Below are positions 18,895-29,021 of a DNA stretch of 56,526 bases, piece after piece. The DNA is from Rikenellaceae bacterium (GTDB lineage Bacteria; Bacteroidota; Bacteroidia; Bacteroidales; Rikenellaceae). A program made the position numbers and the translations under genes. The stretch is from the NCBI GenBank assembly GCA_020859685.1, contig JAJBVT010000003.1, positions 1-56,526 on the forward strand. Direction: 5' to 3'. Numbering within the stretch: position 1 is the stretch's first letter; every line of letters starts with the position of its first letter. The notes beneath the pieces are model-generated. The model did not search any database. It saw only the letters and a program-made list of their open reading frames with translations, and was not told the origin of the DNA.

Positions 18895-20136
18895 CTATTT
18901 ACCCTGCATTTCGCGGAGTTTGTCGTAAACCTCGCCTGCCGAACTCAGGGAGTGGGCGGGATATTCTCCGTCTGTGAACACACGCAGTGTCTCGTAATGG
19001 GCCGGTACCACTCCGCTCTCGTCATATTTGCCCGACGCATCGCAAACGGCTTCCTTGTCCAGCCCGAGGTGGAGGGCCATAAAGTCGTACATAGCCGTCC
19101 TCTTGTTCGGGCCGAAATCGTGACCTTCGTCCGGAAGGTGGACGTTACCCACCGACTCCTCCTTGCCGTACATCGAGTAGATACGGCGGATAAACGGGTA
19201 CTCAACCCGGTCCACCGTACTGGTCCAGTCGCCGCCGTCGGACACCACCAGCATCGGACGGGGAACAGCCAAGGCGGCTATTTCGGCGTTGTTTGTGTTC
19301 GGGGTGACGCTCGCGTGGATGGGCCGTCCGCTCTCGCACGGGCAGCCGCCCGGGAAGTAGCACGATACCTGTACCACGGGCACCGATACGGCAATCCGGT
19401 CGTCGAGGGCGGTGGTGAGGAAGCTCTGCGTCCCGCCGCCCGAGGCGCCAGTGATACCTATACGGTCTGGGTCTACGTCAGGGAGCGAGGAGAGGTAATC
19501 GAGGATGGCCAGGCATCCGAGTACATTCATGGTCTGGGCCAGTCCGGTGCGGTGCGCTTCGGTGCCTATCTGTTCTCCCGACTCGCCGTAGGCGAACATA
19601 TCGAAGTTGAACACCACGGCGCCCATCCGGGCAAGCGTGATGGCGATGGTCTGCTGTCCTCGGGTAAAGCGGCTGCACCGCTCACCGACCTCCTGAGCCG
19701 AGTGGCCGTGGGCCAGCATCACCGCGGGCAACTGTCCGCTGCGACCTGCCGGACGGAACAGGTTGCCGTAGGTCCATACGCCGGGAAGAATCTCCAGCGC
19801 CACGTTCTCTATCGTATAGCCGTCGCACTCCTGCCTGCCCGTTACCACCGGGTTCAGCGAGGCGAGCGAGGGCATCGGGTCCAGCCCGAGCTGGTAGAAC
19901 ATGCCTTTACGGATTTCGTCCCTGCGTTTCTCGAACTCCGCCCGGGTATCGTAGAGCCGTGCAATCTCGTCCAGCCGCGCCGCGCCGACCTCCGGTTCCA
20001 CCGGAACGGAAAACACGGTATCTTTCAGGAACACCTCTTTGGACTGGTTAGGGTCTTCGGCCGCCGGGGTCCTTTCGGTGCAGGAGGTACCGAACAGGGC
20101 CGCGAGCGCCAGAGCAGTTATAATATATCGTCTCAT
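18895..20136 (-). CDS. Alpha/beta-hydrolase carbohydrate esterase lipoprotein
   Basis: A 413-residue lipoprotein (lipobox LFGTSC, Cys about 19). It has an alpha/beta-hydrolase fold: the AHGH strand-turn around 142-145, a nucleophile elbow GASGGG with Ser232, and a likely catalytic His339 in EGHDFGP. It resembles acetyl-xylan-esterase-like and related enzymes of Bacteroidetes polysaccharide loci that remove acetyl or methyl esters. It is the last gene of the minus-strand PUL, starting 11 bases after the GH78 stop. The exact ester and substrate cannot be told from sequence; pectin is suggested by the neighbours. Confidence 0.8.
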   Translation of the reverse strand: MRRYIITALALAALFGTSCTERTPAAEDPNQSKEVFLKDTVFSVPVEPEVGAARLDEIARLYDTRAEFEKRRDEIRKGMFYQLGLDPMPSLASLNPVVTGRQECDGYTIENVALEILPGVWTYGNLFRPAGRSGQLPAVMLAHGHSAQEVGERCSRFTRGQQTIAITLARMGAVVFNFDMFAYGESGEQIGTEAHRTGLAQTMNVLGCLAILDYLSSLPDVDPDRIGITGASGGGTQSFLTTALDDRIAVSVPVVQVSCYFPGGCPCESGRPIHASVTPNTNNAEIAALAVPRPMLVVSDGGDWTSTVDRVEYPFIRRIYSMYGKEESVGNVHLPDEGHDFGPNKRTAMYDFMALHLGLDKEAVCDASGKYDESGVVPAHYETLRVFTDGEYPAHSLSSAGEVYDKLREMQGK

Positions 20137-20147
20137 AGGAACGGGTT

Positions 20148-21920
20148 TTATTTTACAATCTTAACTCCGCGGGGAGCGTCCACTTTCGATACGACCGTGC
20201 CGTCGGGACGGCGGTCGTGACGTACCTTAATCTCGCCGTAGGGGGTCGGGAACGTTCCTTCGACCCATTCGAGGTCGCCCATGTGCGGATTTATACGCAC
20301 CGTGCGGCATCCCGGCTCGAGAATTTCGACACCGAGTACATACTCGCTCATCCATGCCGTCGGGCCGGACGACCAGCCGTGGCAGAAGCTGTGGCGGAAA
20401 CTCGGGTAGCAGTAGTCGCCGAACGAGCCGTGGATATCGTTCATACCCTCCACCGGCATCTCGTCCAGACGGGTGGAGTTCTCCATCCATTCGAGGTTGA
20501 AATCTTCCCAGAACGAGGTGGCCCCCATGTCGAGCATCCCGCCCCAATACTGGCGGATTATATCGAGAGCGGTCTGGTATTCACCCGCCATGGCCTGAGC
20601 CTGAAGCATATAGTAGCCATAGAAGGTCGAGAAGTCCTTCGCACCGCCTACCGACACCACGTCGTCACACGCCTGTACCGGGTCCATAAGGCCCCCTATC
20701 GCCATCAGCGACGCGCCCTGCTTGAGCTGGTTGTGGTCCACGTATTTGCGTTGGAGCCGTTCTATTCCGGTGCGGCACTGCGCGGCCGCGGCCGGTTCGC
20801 CCAGATCGTCACAAAGTTTCTCGGCCGAGGTTAGCGCCCACGCCATCAGGCCGCGGTAACCCGCTTCCACACCCTCACGGTTGGGGCTCGAGGGCCAGTC
20901 GAGGAATCGCATGGGCGAAAGTTCCTCGTTGCCCTCTTCGTCTATCTTCGAAACAATCTGGTCGATAAGCCCCACTATGTAGTCGCGGTGCTTATTCAGG
21001 AAGTTCATATCCCCGTGGTGCATATACCAGTCGTGGTGTATGACGAGGTACCAGAGCGAGTAGGCGCTCATGCCGTTCATCCAGCCCGGCAGCGGGAACT
21101 GCTCGGCGGCCAGGTCGAGGCTTGCGGGTACTATCTGGTTGTTGCCGAAGACATGGCTGATTGTAGCCACCTCGGGGTGCATATCGCCCAGCCATACGCA
21201 GCGGTCGCGCTTAATGCCGTCCCACAGATACTCCTGCATGTTGAGGTGTACGGTCCATGCGCCGGTCGCCCAGATTTGGTTCAGCCGCTCGTCGCTGCTG
21301 TTGAACGAGCCGGTGTACGGTATGTCGCGGTAGCGCAGGATGGCCCGCACCTCCTTGAGAGATATATGGTGGTCGTTTTCGAGCAGGTCGATACGCACGA
21401 AACGGAACCCGGTATTGCCTATCTCGAAGCTGCCGCTTCGGGGTATCTCTACCACGATGTCGCGCTTGGCGTGGTCGTCGGTGGAGAAGCCCATCCGCCA
21501 GTCGAGGTTGTAGGTCTGGCTGCACACCTCGCCCACCGATTCGCCGAAGCGGATACGCACCAGCGACGGGGCGCGGTTGGAAGAGCCGCCCATCACCATC
21601 TGCAGTCCGCCGTGCAGCTCTTTACCGAAGTCGAGGATGATGGCCGCCTTTTCGTGGTCGGAACTGTACATGCGGCAGAGCGGAGTGGTACGGGCCATAT
21701 CGGCCTGCCCGTTGCCCGGGCTGAGAAGCACGTCCGGGTCTTTTATCAGCGTGCCTCCGCCGTCGTTCATCCAGACAATTTTCTGCGGAGTTATGTAGAG
21801 CCGGTCGAGGGGGTCCTCCTGGGTCTTGCCGTCGTATTCGCTGCCGAATATGGGCGGCAGGGCGAAAAGTGCAGCGGGTAACATGATACACAGCACCAGC
21901 AGCGATGTTAATTTCTTCAT
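20148..21920 (-). CDS. GH78 family alpha-L-rhamnosidase
   Basis: A 590-residue secreted enzyme. Residues 1-20 are a signal peptide (cleavage near LFA-LPP). An N-terminal beta-sandwich (about 90-200) is followed by the (alpha/alpha)6 barrel. The GH78 signature DGIKRDRCVWLGDMHPE is near residue 235, containing the conserved acid and substrate-binding residues, and GWSSGPTAWM near 520 matches the family's C-terminal loop. It would hydrolyse alpha-L-rhamnosides. It sits between susD and the esterase in the PUL. At 590 residues it is shorter than many GH78 enzymes because the extra N-terminal lectin domains are absent. Confidence 0.88.
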   Translation of the reverse strand: MKKLTSLLVLCIMLPAALFALPPIFGSEYDGKTQEDPLDRLYITPQKIVWMNDGGGTLIKDPDVLLSPGNGQADMARTTPLCRMYSSDHEKAAIILDFGKELHGGLQMVMGGSSNRAPSLVRIRFGESVGEVCSQTYNLDWRMGFSTDDHAKRDIVVEIPRSGSFEIGNTGFRFVRIDLLENDHHISLKEVRAILRYRDIPYTGSFNSSDERLNQIWATGAWTVHLNMQEYLWDGIKRDRCVWLGDMHPEVATISHVFGNNQIVPASLDLAAEQFPLPGWMNGMSAYSLWYLVIHHDWYMHHGDMNFLNKHRDYIVGLIDQIVSKIDEEGNEELSPMRFLDWPSSPNREGVEAGYRGLMAWALTSAEKLCDDLGEPAAAAQCRTGIERLQRKYVDHNQLKQGASLMAIGGLMDPVQACDDVVSVGGAKDFSTFYGYYMLQAQAMAGEYQTALDIIRQYWGGMLDMGATSFWEDFNLEWMENSTRLDEMPVEGMNDIHGSFGDYCYPSFRHSFCHGWSSGPTAWMSEYVLGVEILEPGCRTVRINPHMGDLEWVEGTFPTPYGEIKVRHDRRPDGTVVSKVDAPRGVKIVK

Positions 21921-21994
21921 AAGAGTCAGTTTAGGTGTTTTTGGTAAGTGGGTCCGGACAACTCCGGACCTACCAAATATAATATAAATTCCGA

Positions 21995-23488
21995 TTAGTA
22001 CCCCTCATTCTGCTTTATCTTATCCGGATTGAGCAGCACCTGGTCGACCGGTATGGGGAACAGCAGTTTGTACTCCTCCATTTTGCTGTTCTCCCCGATT
22101 TCGTCGTTGTCGAGGGTCGGGTCGCTGAAGTGGGCGTTCATCACCTCGATGGCCTTGCCCGTACGTATCAGGTCGAACCAGCGGTGTCCTTCGCCGTACA
22201 GCTCCAGCCTGCGTTCCTGCGCTATGGCTTCCCGCATGGTGGCGGTGCCGGAGGCGATGGCCGGGTCGGTGGTGAGTCCCGCGCGTGTCCTTACCTGAGT
22301 AACGTATTGGAGAGCGTCGTTAGTACTTCCGGTCTCGTTAAGAGCTTCGGCGTACATAAGGAGCACGTCCGCCCAGCGGTGTACTATCCAGTTGCAGCCG
22401 GAATCTATGCGCGAAGTCATCCCGAAATCGTAGTATTTGAGCATGAAAATATAGTTCTTCCGTGTACCCGTCATCGTCTCTATCATGGAGAGGCGTTCGT
22501 CGGCGGGGTCGAATTCACGGTATAGATCGCGCGTGAGGAGGTACGTCCCCGTGCCACGCGCGATTATACCGCTCCCTATCTGAATGGTCATATCTTCGTT
22601 CGGGAATGTCCCGCTTACGATACTGTTGCTCATGTTCATGGACGAGTCGTACCCGCGGGCATACTGGATAGCGAACACGATTTCGTCGTTGTTGGGGTTA
22701 TCGGCATCGAAAATGTCCGCGTAGTCGTCCAGCAGGCGGTACCCGTAGGTGTTACCGTCGACCAGTTCCCGAAGTACGCCGAGCGCCGAGTCGTAGTCCT
22801 TGAGGGTGAGGTAGACCTCCCCGAGCAGCGCCTTGGCGGCCGTGCTGGTGGCCCTGCCGATATCGATGTTGATATCGTATCGGGCCGGGAGTTCCAGCGC
22901 ATCGGTAAGGTCCTGGATTATCTGTTTGTAGATGTTCTCCTTGGGTTCCCTGCCGTATTCGAACAGTTCCTTCTCGTCCTTCACGTCTTCCAGTACGAGG
23001 GGAACGTCGCCGAATATCCTCACGAGGTTGAAGTACATCAGCGCCCGGAGGTATTTCGCCTCGTTCTGATACCGCTTTTTCAGGTCGGCGTCCATTTCGA
23101 TGATTTCCGCATTTTCCAGCACGAGGTGTACGCGTGAAATGACGGTATAGCTGTAAGTCCACAGGTTGGCCAGGGCACCGTTGCTCGCCATAACGTTGGC
23201 CTCGTTGATGGTTATATGGTCCGAAGAGTTGTTGAACTTGCTGTTGTAGGTGTCGTCCGCCGAGATATCGGCGACGTAGTAGTAGTAAGCATATACGCTC
23301 CGGGTGGAGGAGTAGGCGTTTACCAGCATCTGGTTAACGTTGGTCTCGTCCACGAAAAACTTGTCTTCTGTGAAATCGTCGAGCGGATACCTGTTGAAAG
23401 CCGATTCGGTACAGGACCACATCCCCGCCGCCGATATTACCGCCAGCAGGATAATCCACGTCTTGAAACTATTTATATATCTTTTCAT
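21995..23488 (-). CDS. susD-like: SusD/RagB family surface glycan-binding lipoprotein
   Basis: A 497-residue lipoprotein with lipobox ending at Cys26 (MWSC). The SusD N-terminal pattern (FNRYPLDDFTEDKFF..VDETNVNQMLVNAYSS) and a TPR-rich middle (YQNEAKYLRALMYFNLVRIFGDVPLV) are clear, and the C-terminus has the usual RRLELYGEGHRWFDLIRTGKA segment. It forms a lid on the SusC transporter in the outer membrane and binds oligosaccharides. It starts 29 bases after the susC stop; both belong to one operon. Confidence 0.95.
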   Translation of the reverse strand: MKRYINSFKTWIILLAVISAAGMWSCTESAFNRYPLDDFTEDKFFVDETNVNQMLVNAYSSTRSVYAYYYYVADISADDTYNSKFNNSSDHITINEANVMASNGALANLWTYSYTVISRVHLVLENAEIIEMDADLKKRYQNEAKYLRALMYFNLVRIFGDVPLVLEDVKDEKELFEYGREPKENIYKQIIQDLTDALELPARYDINIDIGRATSTAAKALLGEVYLTLKDYDSALGVLRELVDGNTYGYRLLDDYADIFDADNPNNDEIVFAIQYARGYDSSMNMSNSIVSGTFPNEDMTIQIGSGIIARGTGTYLLTRDLYREFDPADERLSMIETMTGTRKNYIFMLKYYDFGMTSRIDSGCNWIVHRWADVLLMYAEALNETGSTNDALQYVTQVRTRAGLTTDPAIASGTATMREAIAQERRLELYGEGHRWFDLIRTGKAIEVMNAHFSDPTLDNDEIGENSKMEEYKLLFPIPVDQVLLNPDKIKQNEGY

Positions 23489-23517
23489 CTTGCTTTTGTT
23501 TTGTGCCGGTTACCGGG

Positions 23518-26500
23518 TCAGAATGTAAGGTTGAGTCCGAAAGAGATATTGCGCGCCAGCGGATAGGCTCCTGCGTCGGTCCCGTTATTGGTCGAAGAGT
23601 CGCCCGTGGTGGAGGCCTGCGGGTTGTTGAAACCGCCTATATTCGAGAATATATGCAGGTTCTGGGTAGTGACGTATACGCGCAGGTTCTGCACCGAGAA
23701 CTTCTCCGCAATGCGCTGCGGTAGGGTGTATCCCAATGTTATATTGGTAATTCGAAGAAAATCGGCGTTGTAGAGGTAGCGCGTGTTGGCGGAAATATTG
23801 GAAGAGAGGTTGGTGGTACCCGCCCTGTGGTACCGTCCGTTACCGGGGTTATCCGGCGAGCGCCAGCGGCCAATAGACTCTTTCGAACCGTTCTCCAGCC
23901 AGCGGCTGAGCGACAGCGCGAGTTCCTGGCTGCGGTAAACCTTACCGCCCACCTGTCCGTCCATCATAATCCCGAGGTCGAAGCTCTTAAAGCTGAAAGA
24001 GTTATTGAAGCCGAAGGTGAATTTGGGCTGGTAGTTGCCCACCCGCACCTGGTCGTAGCTGTTTATCACCCCGTCCGGTACGCCGTCGGGCCCGGATACG
24101 TCTTTGAAACGGAGGTCTCCGATTCCCTGCGAACCCATCAGGGCGTAAGTATTCAGGTCCTCCTGTGTATTGAAGGTCCCCTCAACGATATACATGTAGA
24201 TATCCCCGAACGGACGTCCGACATAGTTACGTATTACCCCGGAGAGGCTCAATGCCTCCTGCCCCGCGTTGAGGGAGAGAATCTTGTTGCGGTTCCTCGA
24301 AATGTTGAGGTCGGTCCGCCATGAGAAGCGGCCGGAGAAGTTTACGCTGCTGATACCGAACTCCACACCCTTGTTCTCGATTTCACCTGCGTTTACCATC
24401 ATCTTGGTCGCCTTCCCGTTGATAGTCGGGATATCGGTCTCGAGGATGGTATTGCTCCGGCGGTTGTAGTAGTCGACCATCACGGTCAGCCGGTTGTTGA
24501 AAAGCCCGAAGTCCAACCCCACATCGAACTGCCTGTTCTTTTCCCATCCGAGGCGCGGGTTGGAGAATCCTCCGGGCTGGTAGCCTACGATACTTGCGTC
24601 AGTGGTACCGAAATTATAGTAGCTCGAACTCATGGTAGTCAGCCACGAGTAGTAGCCGCTCAACTGGTCATTACCGGTCTCGCCGTAACTGGCCCTGAGC
24701 TTAAGTGTGGAGAAGAGGTTCTGGGTGCTCATGAACGCCTCGTCCGACACGTTCCACCCGGCCGAAACCGAAGGAAAATAACCCGCCCGGTTGTCCGGCC
24801 CGAAACGGCTCGAACGGTCGCGGCGTATCGAAGCCGACAACAGATAACGTCCCTTGTAGTTATAATTCACACGGCCGAACAGGGCGTCGAATATATAGGT
24901 CCTCCTCTGTGACTCGCCTTTAGTGATGACCGCGCCCTGCACGTTCTTGATAGCCGTACTGGTAAAGGCCACCGGGTTGTCGGCGTCCGTACGGGGTTCC
25001 ACCTGGGTGTAGAAATCGTCCTGCCTCGCGGCGTCGTAACCGGCCAGAAAGGTGAAATTGTGTCCCTGGTTCAATTCGAGGTCGTACGTGGCCGTGGACG
25101 ACCAGTAGAGATTGGCGGCGGTCTGGTTCCTGCGCCGCGCACGGATATTTGCAAGGTTCGGGGTGGAGATATTACCCGTGTTGCCGGCGCCTTTTGCGAT
25201 GAAGACCTCGGTGTAATACTCCTCGCGCTCGTTCACGTAACCCATATTGAGCGACGAGCGGAGCCGCAGGTTTTTGACGGGTTCGTACTCGATATAGAAG
25301 GTTCCCGTCTGGCGGAAGGTGTTGAACACGTCGCTCACCCCGTCCAGTTTATTGAGGGGGTTGGAGAGTTCCTGATTGAAAATGGAGGACATTTCGGGGT
25401 CCTGGAAGATTATGAAGTAGTCTCCGTTGTCGCGCCATACCGGCAGGATCGGCGGCATAGTAAGGGCTTCGGCAAGGATACCGTCCACACCGCTTGAGGT
25501 GTTACCCCCGGAGGTCTGCTGTATACGGCGTTTGGTAAGGGAGGGCTGAAGCGTCGCGCCGACCTTCAGGTTGCGCGTGAGCTGGGCGTCTATGGAGATG
25601 CGGAAATTGTACCGTTTGTTGTAGGTGTTTTTAAGGATACCGTTATGGTCGGTATACCCTCCGGATACGGCGTACTGCACCTTATCGCTTCCGCCCATTG
25701 CGCTCATGTGGTAATCCTGATAGAGACCGTTGCGGAAAATTACGTCCTGCCAGTCGGTAACCGTCCACAGCGACTCGTCGAGCAGGTACTTCGGGACGGT
25801 CATTTTGTTATATTCCATCCCTTCGATAGCCATTTCGACAAACTCATGGGCGTTCATCACCGGGTATTTGTGCATAATCCGGTCGAACCCCACCCGCATA
25901 TCGAAGTTGAAGGTGGTTTTATCCTGCTTGTTACCGCGCTTGGTGGTGACGAGAATAACGCCGTTACCGGCACGCGAACCGTAGATGGCGGCCGACGCGG
26001 CATCCTTCATCACGTCTATGGATTCGATATCGGCGGGGCTGATGGCGTTGAACAGGGTAGCGTCGTTGGTCGGGTAGCCGTCTATCACATAGAGGGGGCC
26101 GTTGCCGCTGGTGATGGACCCGTGGCCGCGGATGCGGACTACGGGCGCTTCGCCCGGAGCGCCTGACTGCTGCTGGAGCTGAAGGCCCGGCACACGGCCC
26201 ACAAGGGCCTCGGTAGCGTTCTGTACCGGCAGGTCGGCCAGTTTGTCGCCGCTTACCGACGAAATCGCGGTGGCTACGTTACGGCGTATCTGGGTACCGT
26301 AACCGACCACTACCAGTTCGTCCACATTGACCACCGACTCTTTCATCACAACATCCACACGGGTCCTGCCGCCGATATTCACATTTACGGCTTCATACCC
26401 TATGAAGGAAATATTGAGCCTGCTCTCGCCAGACGGAGCAACGATGGAGAAGCTGCCGTCCGCACCGGTGGTGGTTCCGCGCGTGGTGCCCTCCACCATC

Positions 26501-26958
26501 ACCGTCACCCCGATTACGGGCTGGCCCTGCGCGTCGATAACCTGCCCGGTTACCGGATGCCCGTCGGCCGTGGCCGTCGATGCGGGAGGGGCACCCCGGT
26601 AGATAAGGATATGGTTGTCCCTGATTTCGTATGTGAGCTGGAACCTGCCGAGCACCGCATTCAGAACGGTACTCACCCGCTCGTCGGAGTAACGGGCGGT
26701 TACACGGGCGGCCATATCGATATTCGTGCTCTCGAGGCTGTACGACAGCCCCGTCCCGGTCTTCACCTGGTCGAGGAACTGTTCGAAAGTAATGTCGTCC
26801 GCAGTAATGGAGACGCGCTGGTTCTGGGAGAATGCCGCCGTGACTGTAAACAGCAGCAGCATAAGCATATAGAGCGGCTTACGGAACCTGTGTCCCGTGC
26901 GTCCGGTAGGGGTATAATCCACCCCGGAACACCGCACATTGGAGTCGGTCTTCTTCAT
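23518..26958 (-). CDS. susC-like: SusC/RagA TonB-dependent transporter with STN signalling domain
   Basis: A 1146-residue outer-membrane protein. A signal segment (about 27-46) is followed by an STN domain (about 48-120, VSITADDITFEQFLDQV), a carboxypeptidase-regulatory-like beta domain (about 135-215), a plug domain (VGYGTQIRRNVATAISSV, about 220-340) and a 22-strand barrel ending in LNLTF. The STN domain is the part that talks to FecR-type anti-sigma factors, matching the fecR and ECF genes directly upstream. It imports oligosaccharides bound by the SusD partner, powered by TonB. Confidence 0.95.
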   Translation of the reverse strand: MKKTDSNVRCSGVDYTPTGRTGHRFRKPLYMLMLLLFTVTAAFSQNQRVSITADDITFEQFLDQVKTGTGLSYSLESTNIDMAARVTARYSDERVSTVLNAVLGRFQLTYEIRDNHILIYRGAPPASTATADGHPVTGQVIDAQGQPVIGVTVMVEGTTRGTTTGADGSFSIVAPSGESRLNISFIGYEAVNVNIGGRTRVDVVMKESVVNVDELVVVGYGTQIRRNVATAISSVSGDKLADLPVQNATEALVGRVPGLQLQQQSGAPGEAPVVRIRGHGSITSGNGPLYVIDGYPTNDATLFNAISPADIESIDVMKDAASAAIYGSRAGNGVILVTTKRGNKQDKTTFNFDMRVGFDRIMHKYPVMNAHEFVEMAIEGMEYNKMTVPKYLLDESLWTVTDWQDVIFRNGLYQDYHMSAMGGSDKVQYAVSGGYTDHNGILKNTYNKRYNFRISIDAQLTRNLKVGATLQPSLTKRRIQQTSGGNTSSGVDGILAEALTMPPILPVWRDNGDYFIIFQDPEMSSIFNQELSNPLNKLDGVSDVFNTFRQTGTFYIEYEPVKNLRLRSSLNMGYVNEREEYYTEVFIAKGAGNTGNISTPNLANIRARRRNQTAANLYWSSTATYDLELNQGHNFTFLAGYDAARQDDFYTQVEPRTDADNPVAFTSTAIKNVQGAVITKGESQRRTYIFDALFGRVNYNYKGRYLLSASIRRDRSSRFGPDNRAGYFPSVSAGWNVSDEAFMSTQNLFSTLKLRASYGETGNDQLSGYYSWLTTMSSSYYNFGTTDASIVGYQPGGFSNPRLGWEKNRQFDVGLDFGLFNNRLTVMVDYYNRRSNTILETDIPTINGKATKMMVNAGEIENKGVEFGISSVNFSGRFSWRTDLNISRNRNKILSLNAGQEALSLSGVIRNYVGRPFGDIYMYIVEGTFNTQEDLNTYALMGSQGIGDLRFKDVSGPDGVPDGVINSYDQVRVGNYQPKFTFGFNNSFSFKSFDLGIMMDGQVGGKVYRSQELALSLSRWLENGSKESIGRWRSPDNPGNGRYHRAGTTNLSSNISANTRYLYNADFLRITNITLGYTLPQRIAEKFSVQNLRVYVTTQNLHIFSNIGGFNNPQASTTGDSSTNNGTDAGAYPLARNISFGLNLTF

Positions 26959-27052
26959 CTTAGGTCAGTTTAGTGTTTTAGGTCGTAGGTTAGTTTTCCT
27001 GCCTGTTCCCTTTATGCTGCAGTCATTCGCGGGAACGGACCGGATTTATCTT

Positions 27053-28033
27053 TTACGGCACCGGACGAATTACTATTTTACGTCCGTCCGTCACTGCTTT
27101 CCAACGGTTTTTATAGCTCAGTACGTCGAGTATCTCGTGAAGGCTCTCGTGCGACTCGAACTGGGTGTGGTACTCCTTGCGGGCCAGTTCCCGGTCCTCA
27201 ATCTCTATCTCCACCCCGAAACGCCGTTCCAGCTGGCGACAAATGTCTTCGAGCGGTGTGCTGCGGAAGTAGAACAGTCCCTCTGTCCACGCGGCCGCCC
27301 TGGAGGGTTCGGTCTGGAGCCGGGATATTTCGCCCGTCCCGCGGTGGAACAGCACCTGTTGGCCCGGGTAGAGCGATACCGATTCGGCATGCGGCCCTTT
27401 GCCGATAATCGCCCGCACTTCACCCTGCTCGAGCACTACGCTTACGAGCGGATCGGTCCGGTACGATTTAAATGTAAATACCGTTCCGGTAACCAGTATG
27501 TCCACCCCCGGGGATTTTACCGTAAAAGGGCGGTCGGGGTCGGCCTCAACATTGAAAAGCGCCTCTCCGTCCAGCTCCACCCACCGCTCCCGGCCGAAAT
27601 ACGCCGGATACACCAGCCTGCTCCCGCCGTTAAGGGTAATATCGGTCCCGTCGGGAAGGGTGAGGCTCGTGGCGGCGCCCATCGGCACGACGACCTCGAT
27701 ATTGTTGCGGGCGATTTGCTCCGTTCCCGAAGTATAACCGGCCCGGTAGGTCAGAAGGCCCGTAAGCAGACCGAAGATAAGGGTAGCGGCAACTCCGGTA
27801 ATGATTGGGAAAAACCACCGTGGAGTCTTATACCTAAATGATCCGGTGCCGGTGATACCGCTACTGACCTTATCCCATACGGCCTGTTTATCTTCCATTA
27901 CTTCGTCTCCGGCCGAGGGCCCCCTCATCGAATCGAGCATCCGCAGGGCTATCGCCCAGCTCTCGTCGTTCGGGTTGCCTTCGACGGCCGGTGCCTCCAT
28001 TTCGGCGTATATATCTTCTTTTGTCTGGTTCAT
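27053..28033 (-). CDS. FecR-type anti-sigma factor
   Basis: A 326-residue protein when started at 28033, where the ATG overlaps the TGA of the sigma gene (ATGA); the upstream ATG at 28042 is also possible. A cytoplasmic N-terminal domain of about 90 residues is followed by one membrane segment (FFPIITGVAATLIFGLLTGLL). The periplasmic FecR domain contains TLPDGTDITLNGGSRLVYP and DGEALFNVEADPDRPF, and the end is the C-terminal signalling domain (FYFRSTPLEDICRQLERRFGVEI). It relays substrate occupancy of the SusC STN domain to the ECF sigma factor. Confidence 0.93.
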   Translation of the reverse strand: MNQTKEDIYAEMEAPAVEGNPNDESWAIALRMLDSMRGPSAGDEVMEDKQAVWDKVSSGITGTGSFRYKTPRWFFPIITGVAATLIFGLLTGLLTYRAGYTSGTEQIARNNIEVVVPMGAATSLTLPDGTDITLNGGSRLVYPAYFGRERWVELDGEALFNVEADPDRPFTVKSPGVDILVTGTVFTFKSYRTDPLVSVVLEQGEVRAIIGKGPHAESVSLYPGQQVLFHRGTGEISRLQTEPSRAAAWTEGLFYFRSTPLEDICRQLERRFGVEIEIEDRELARKEYHTQFESHESLHEILDVLSYKNRWKAVTDGRKIVIRPVP

Positions 28034-28659
28034 ACGGGGCAATTCTCTATATTCAAGGGGTTGTTTTCTTTCTCCGTCCAGATGCCCTGCTGCTTTCTGC
28101 GGCGCATCTCGGGGAGATATATCTTTATAAATTCGACCAGTTTCCGGGTGGCTATATTAATCTGCCGCTCTATTGTTCCTTCGCTTATGTTAAGGATGGA
28201 GGCGACCTCTTTGTACTTTAATTTCTGTTCCCGTACCATCAGGAAAATCAGCTTACACCTCTCGGGCAGCACCTCCACGGCGCGGCGGTAAATATCGGTC
28301 ATCTCGTCGTCGAGCAGGCCCAGGTCGTTATCGGCCTGCACGAACGTCACCTCCACGGGCATCTCGTCTATCGTGATGTTTCGGTACCGGGTCGTGGTCC
28401 GCAGGTGCCGGTAAGCCTCGTTCCGGGCCACCGTGTATATATATGCCTGAAGGTTGTGGACACCCGGCAACAGGTGGCGGTTCTGCCACAGGTTTTTGAA
28501 GGTCTCGGCAACCACGTCCTGCCGGTCTTCCCTGCCGCGGATAAAATAGCCCACAAAACGGTAGGTGTCCGGGTAAAACCTCTCGTACAGTTGTCCGAAG
28601 GCGCCCGTGTCGCCGTTGGAAATGTACCATATTAACCGTTCCAGATATTCCCGGCCCAT
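28030..28659 (-). CDS. ECF RNA polymerase sigma factor of the PUL
   Basis: A 209-residue ECF sigma factor. I choose the start at 28659 (MGREYLERLIWY) because the 50 upstream residues in the longer frame lack sigma-like sequence. Region 2 is GAFGQLYERFYPDTYRFVGYFI..DRQDVVAETFKNLWQNR, and region 4 is LPERCKLIFLMVREQKLKYKEVASILNISEGTIERQINIATRKL. It directs transcription of the susC/D operon when FecR releases it. Overlap with fecR by 4 bases indicates translational coupling. Confidence 0.93.
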   Translation of the reverse strand: MGREYLERLIWYISNGDTGAFGQLYERFYPDTYRFVGYFIRGREDRQDVVAETFKNLWQNRHLLPGVHNLQAYIYTVARNEAYRHLRTTTRYRNITIDEMPVEVTFVQADNDLGLLDDEMTDIYRRAVEVLPERCKLIFLMVREQKLKYKEVASILNISEGTIERQINIATRKLVEFIKIYLPEMRRRKQQGIWTEKENNPLNIENCPV

Positions 28660-28847
28660 TTGCGATATCGTAGTTTTGGGGTTCGCCCTAAAGGCTTCTA
28701 TAAGTAAAGAGTCCCCGGTTTCCCTTTTCCTACAAGATACGGTGAAAAATTTTTTAAATATCTCCCCCGGACCCATATACTGACGTATAGTGGTGCGCCG
28801 GATGTGCATGGTTGTTGCACAGTGTACCGGTAAAAGACAACAGGCTT

Positions 28848-29021
28848 ATGGGAAGGTTGGAAGAATTGGAGCAGCAGATGGAAGAGATACAGCAGGAGCT
28901 GGTAGAGGCGGGCCGGGCAGAAGACGAACTGCGCGACCGGCAGACCGAACTGCTCGGCGAAATGGACACATTGCAGGAGACCGGCGTGCCGGAACTGTCT
29001 GATACGAACGAACTGCCATGA
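28848..29021 (+). CDS. Small coiled-coil protein
   Basis: 57 residues from the ATG at 28848 (MGRLEELEQQMEEIQQELVEAG), or 69 residues from 28812. A heptad-rich, highly charged coiled coil runs over almost the whole length. I do not recognise a family. Its stop codon overlaps the next start (ATGA at 29018-29021), so the two small genes are translationally coupled, which supports both being real. Confidence 0.65.
   Translation: MGRLEELEQQMEEIQQELVEAGRAEDELRDRQTELLGEMDTLQETGVPELSDTNELP

Noticed and set aside
18874..20220. A 448-codon open frame on the plus strand
   Set aside because: It is antisense to the esterase, whose lipobox, nucleophile elbow and His motif are clear; the plus frame is a composition shadow.
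26939..27841. A 300-codon plus-strand frame
   Set aside because: Antisense to the FecR gene, which has all family features.
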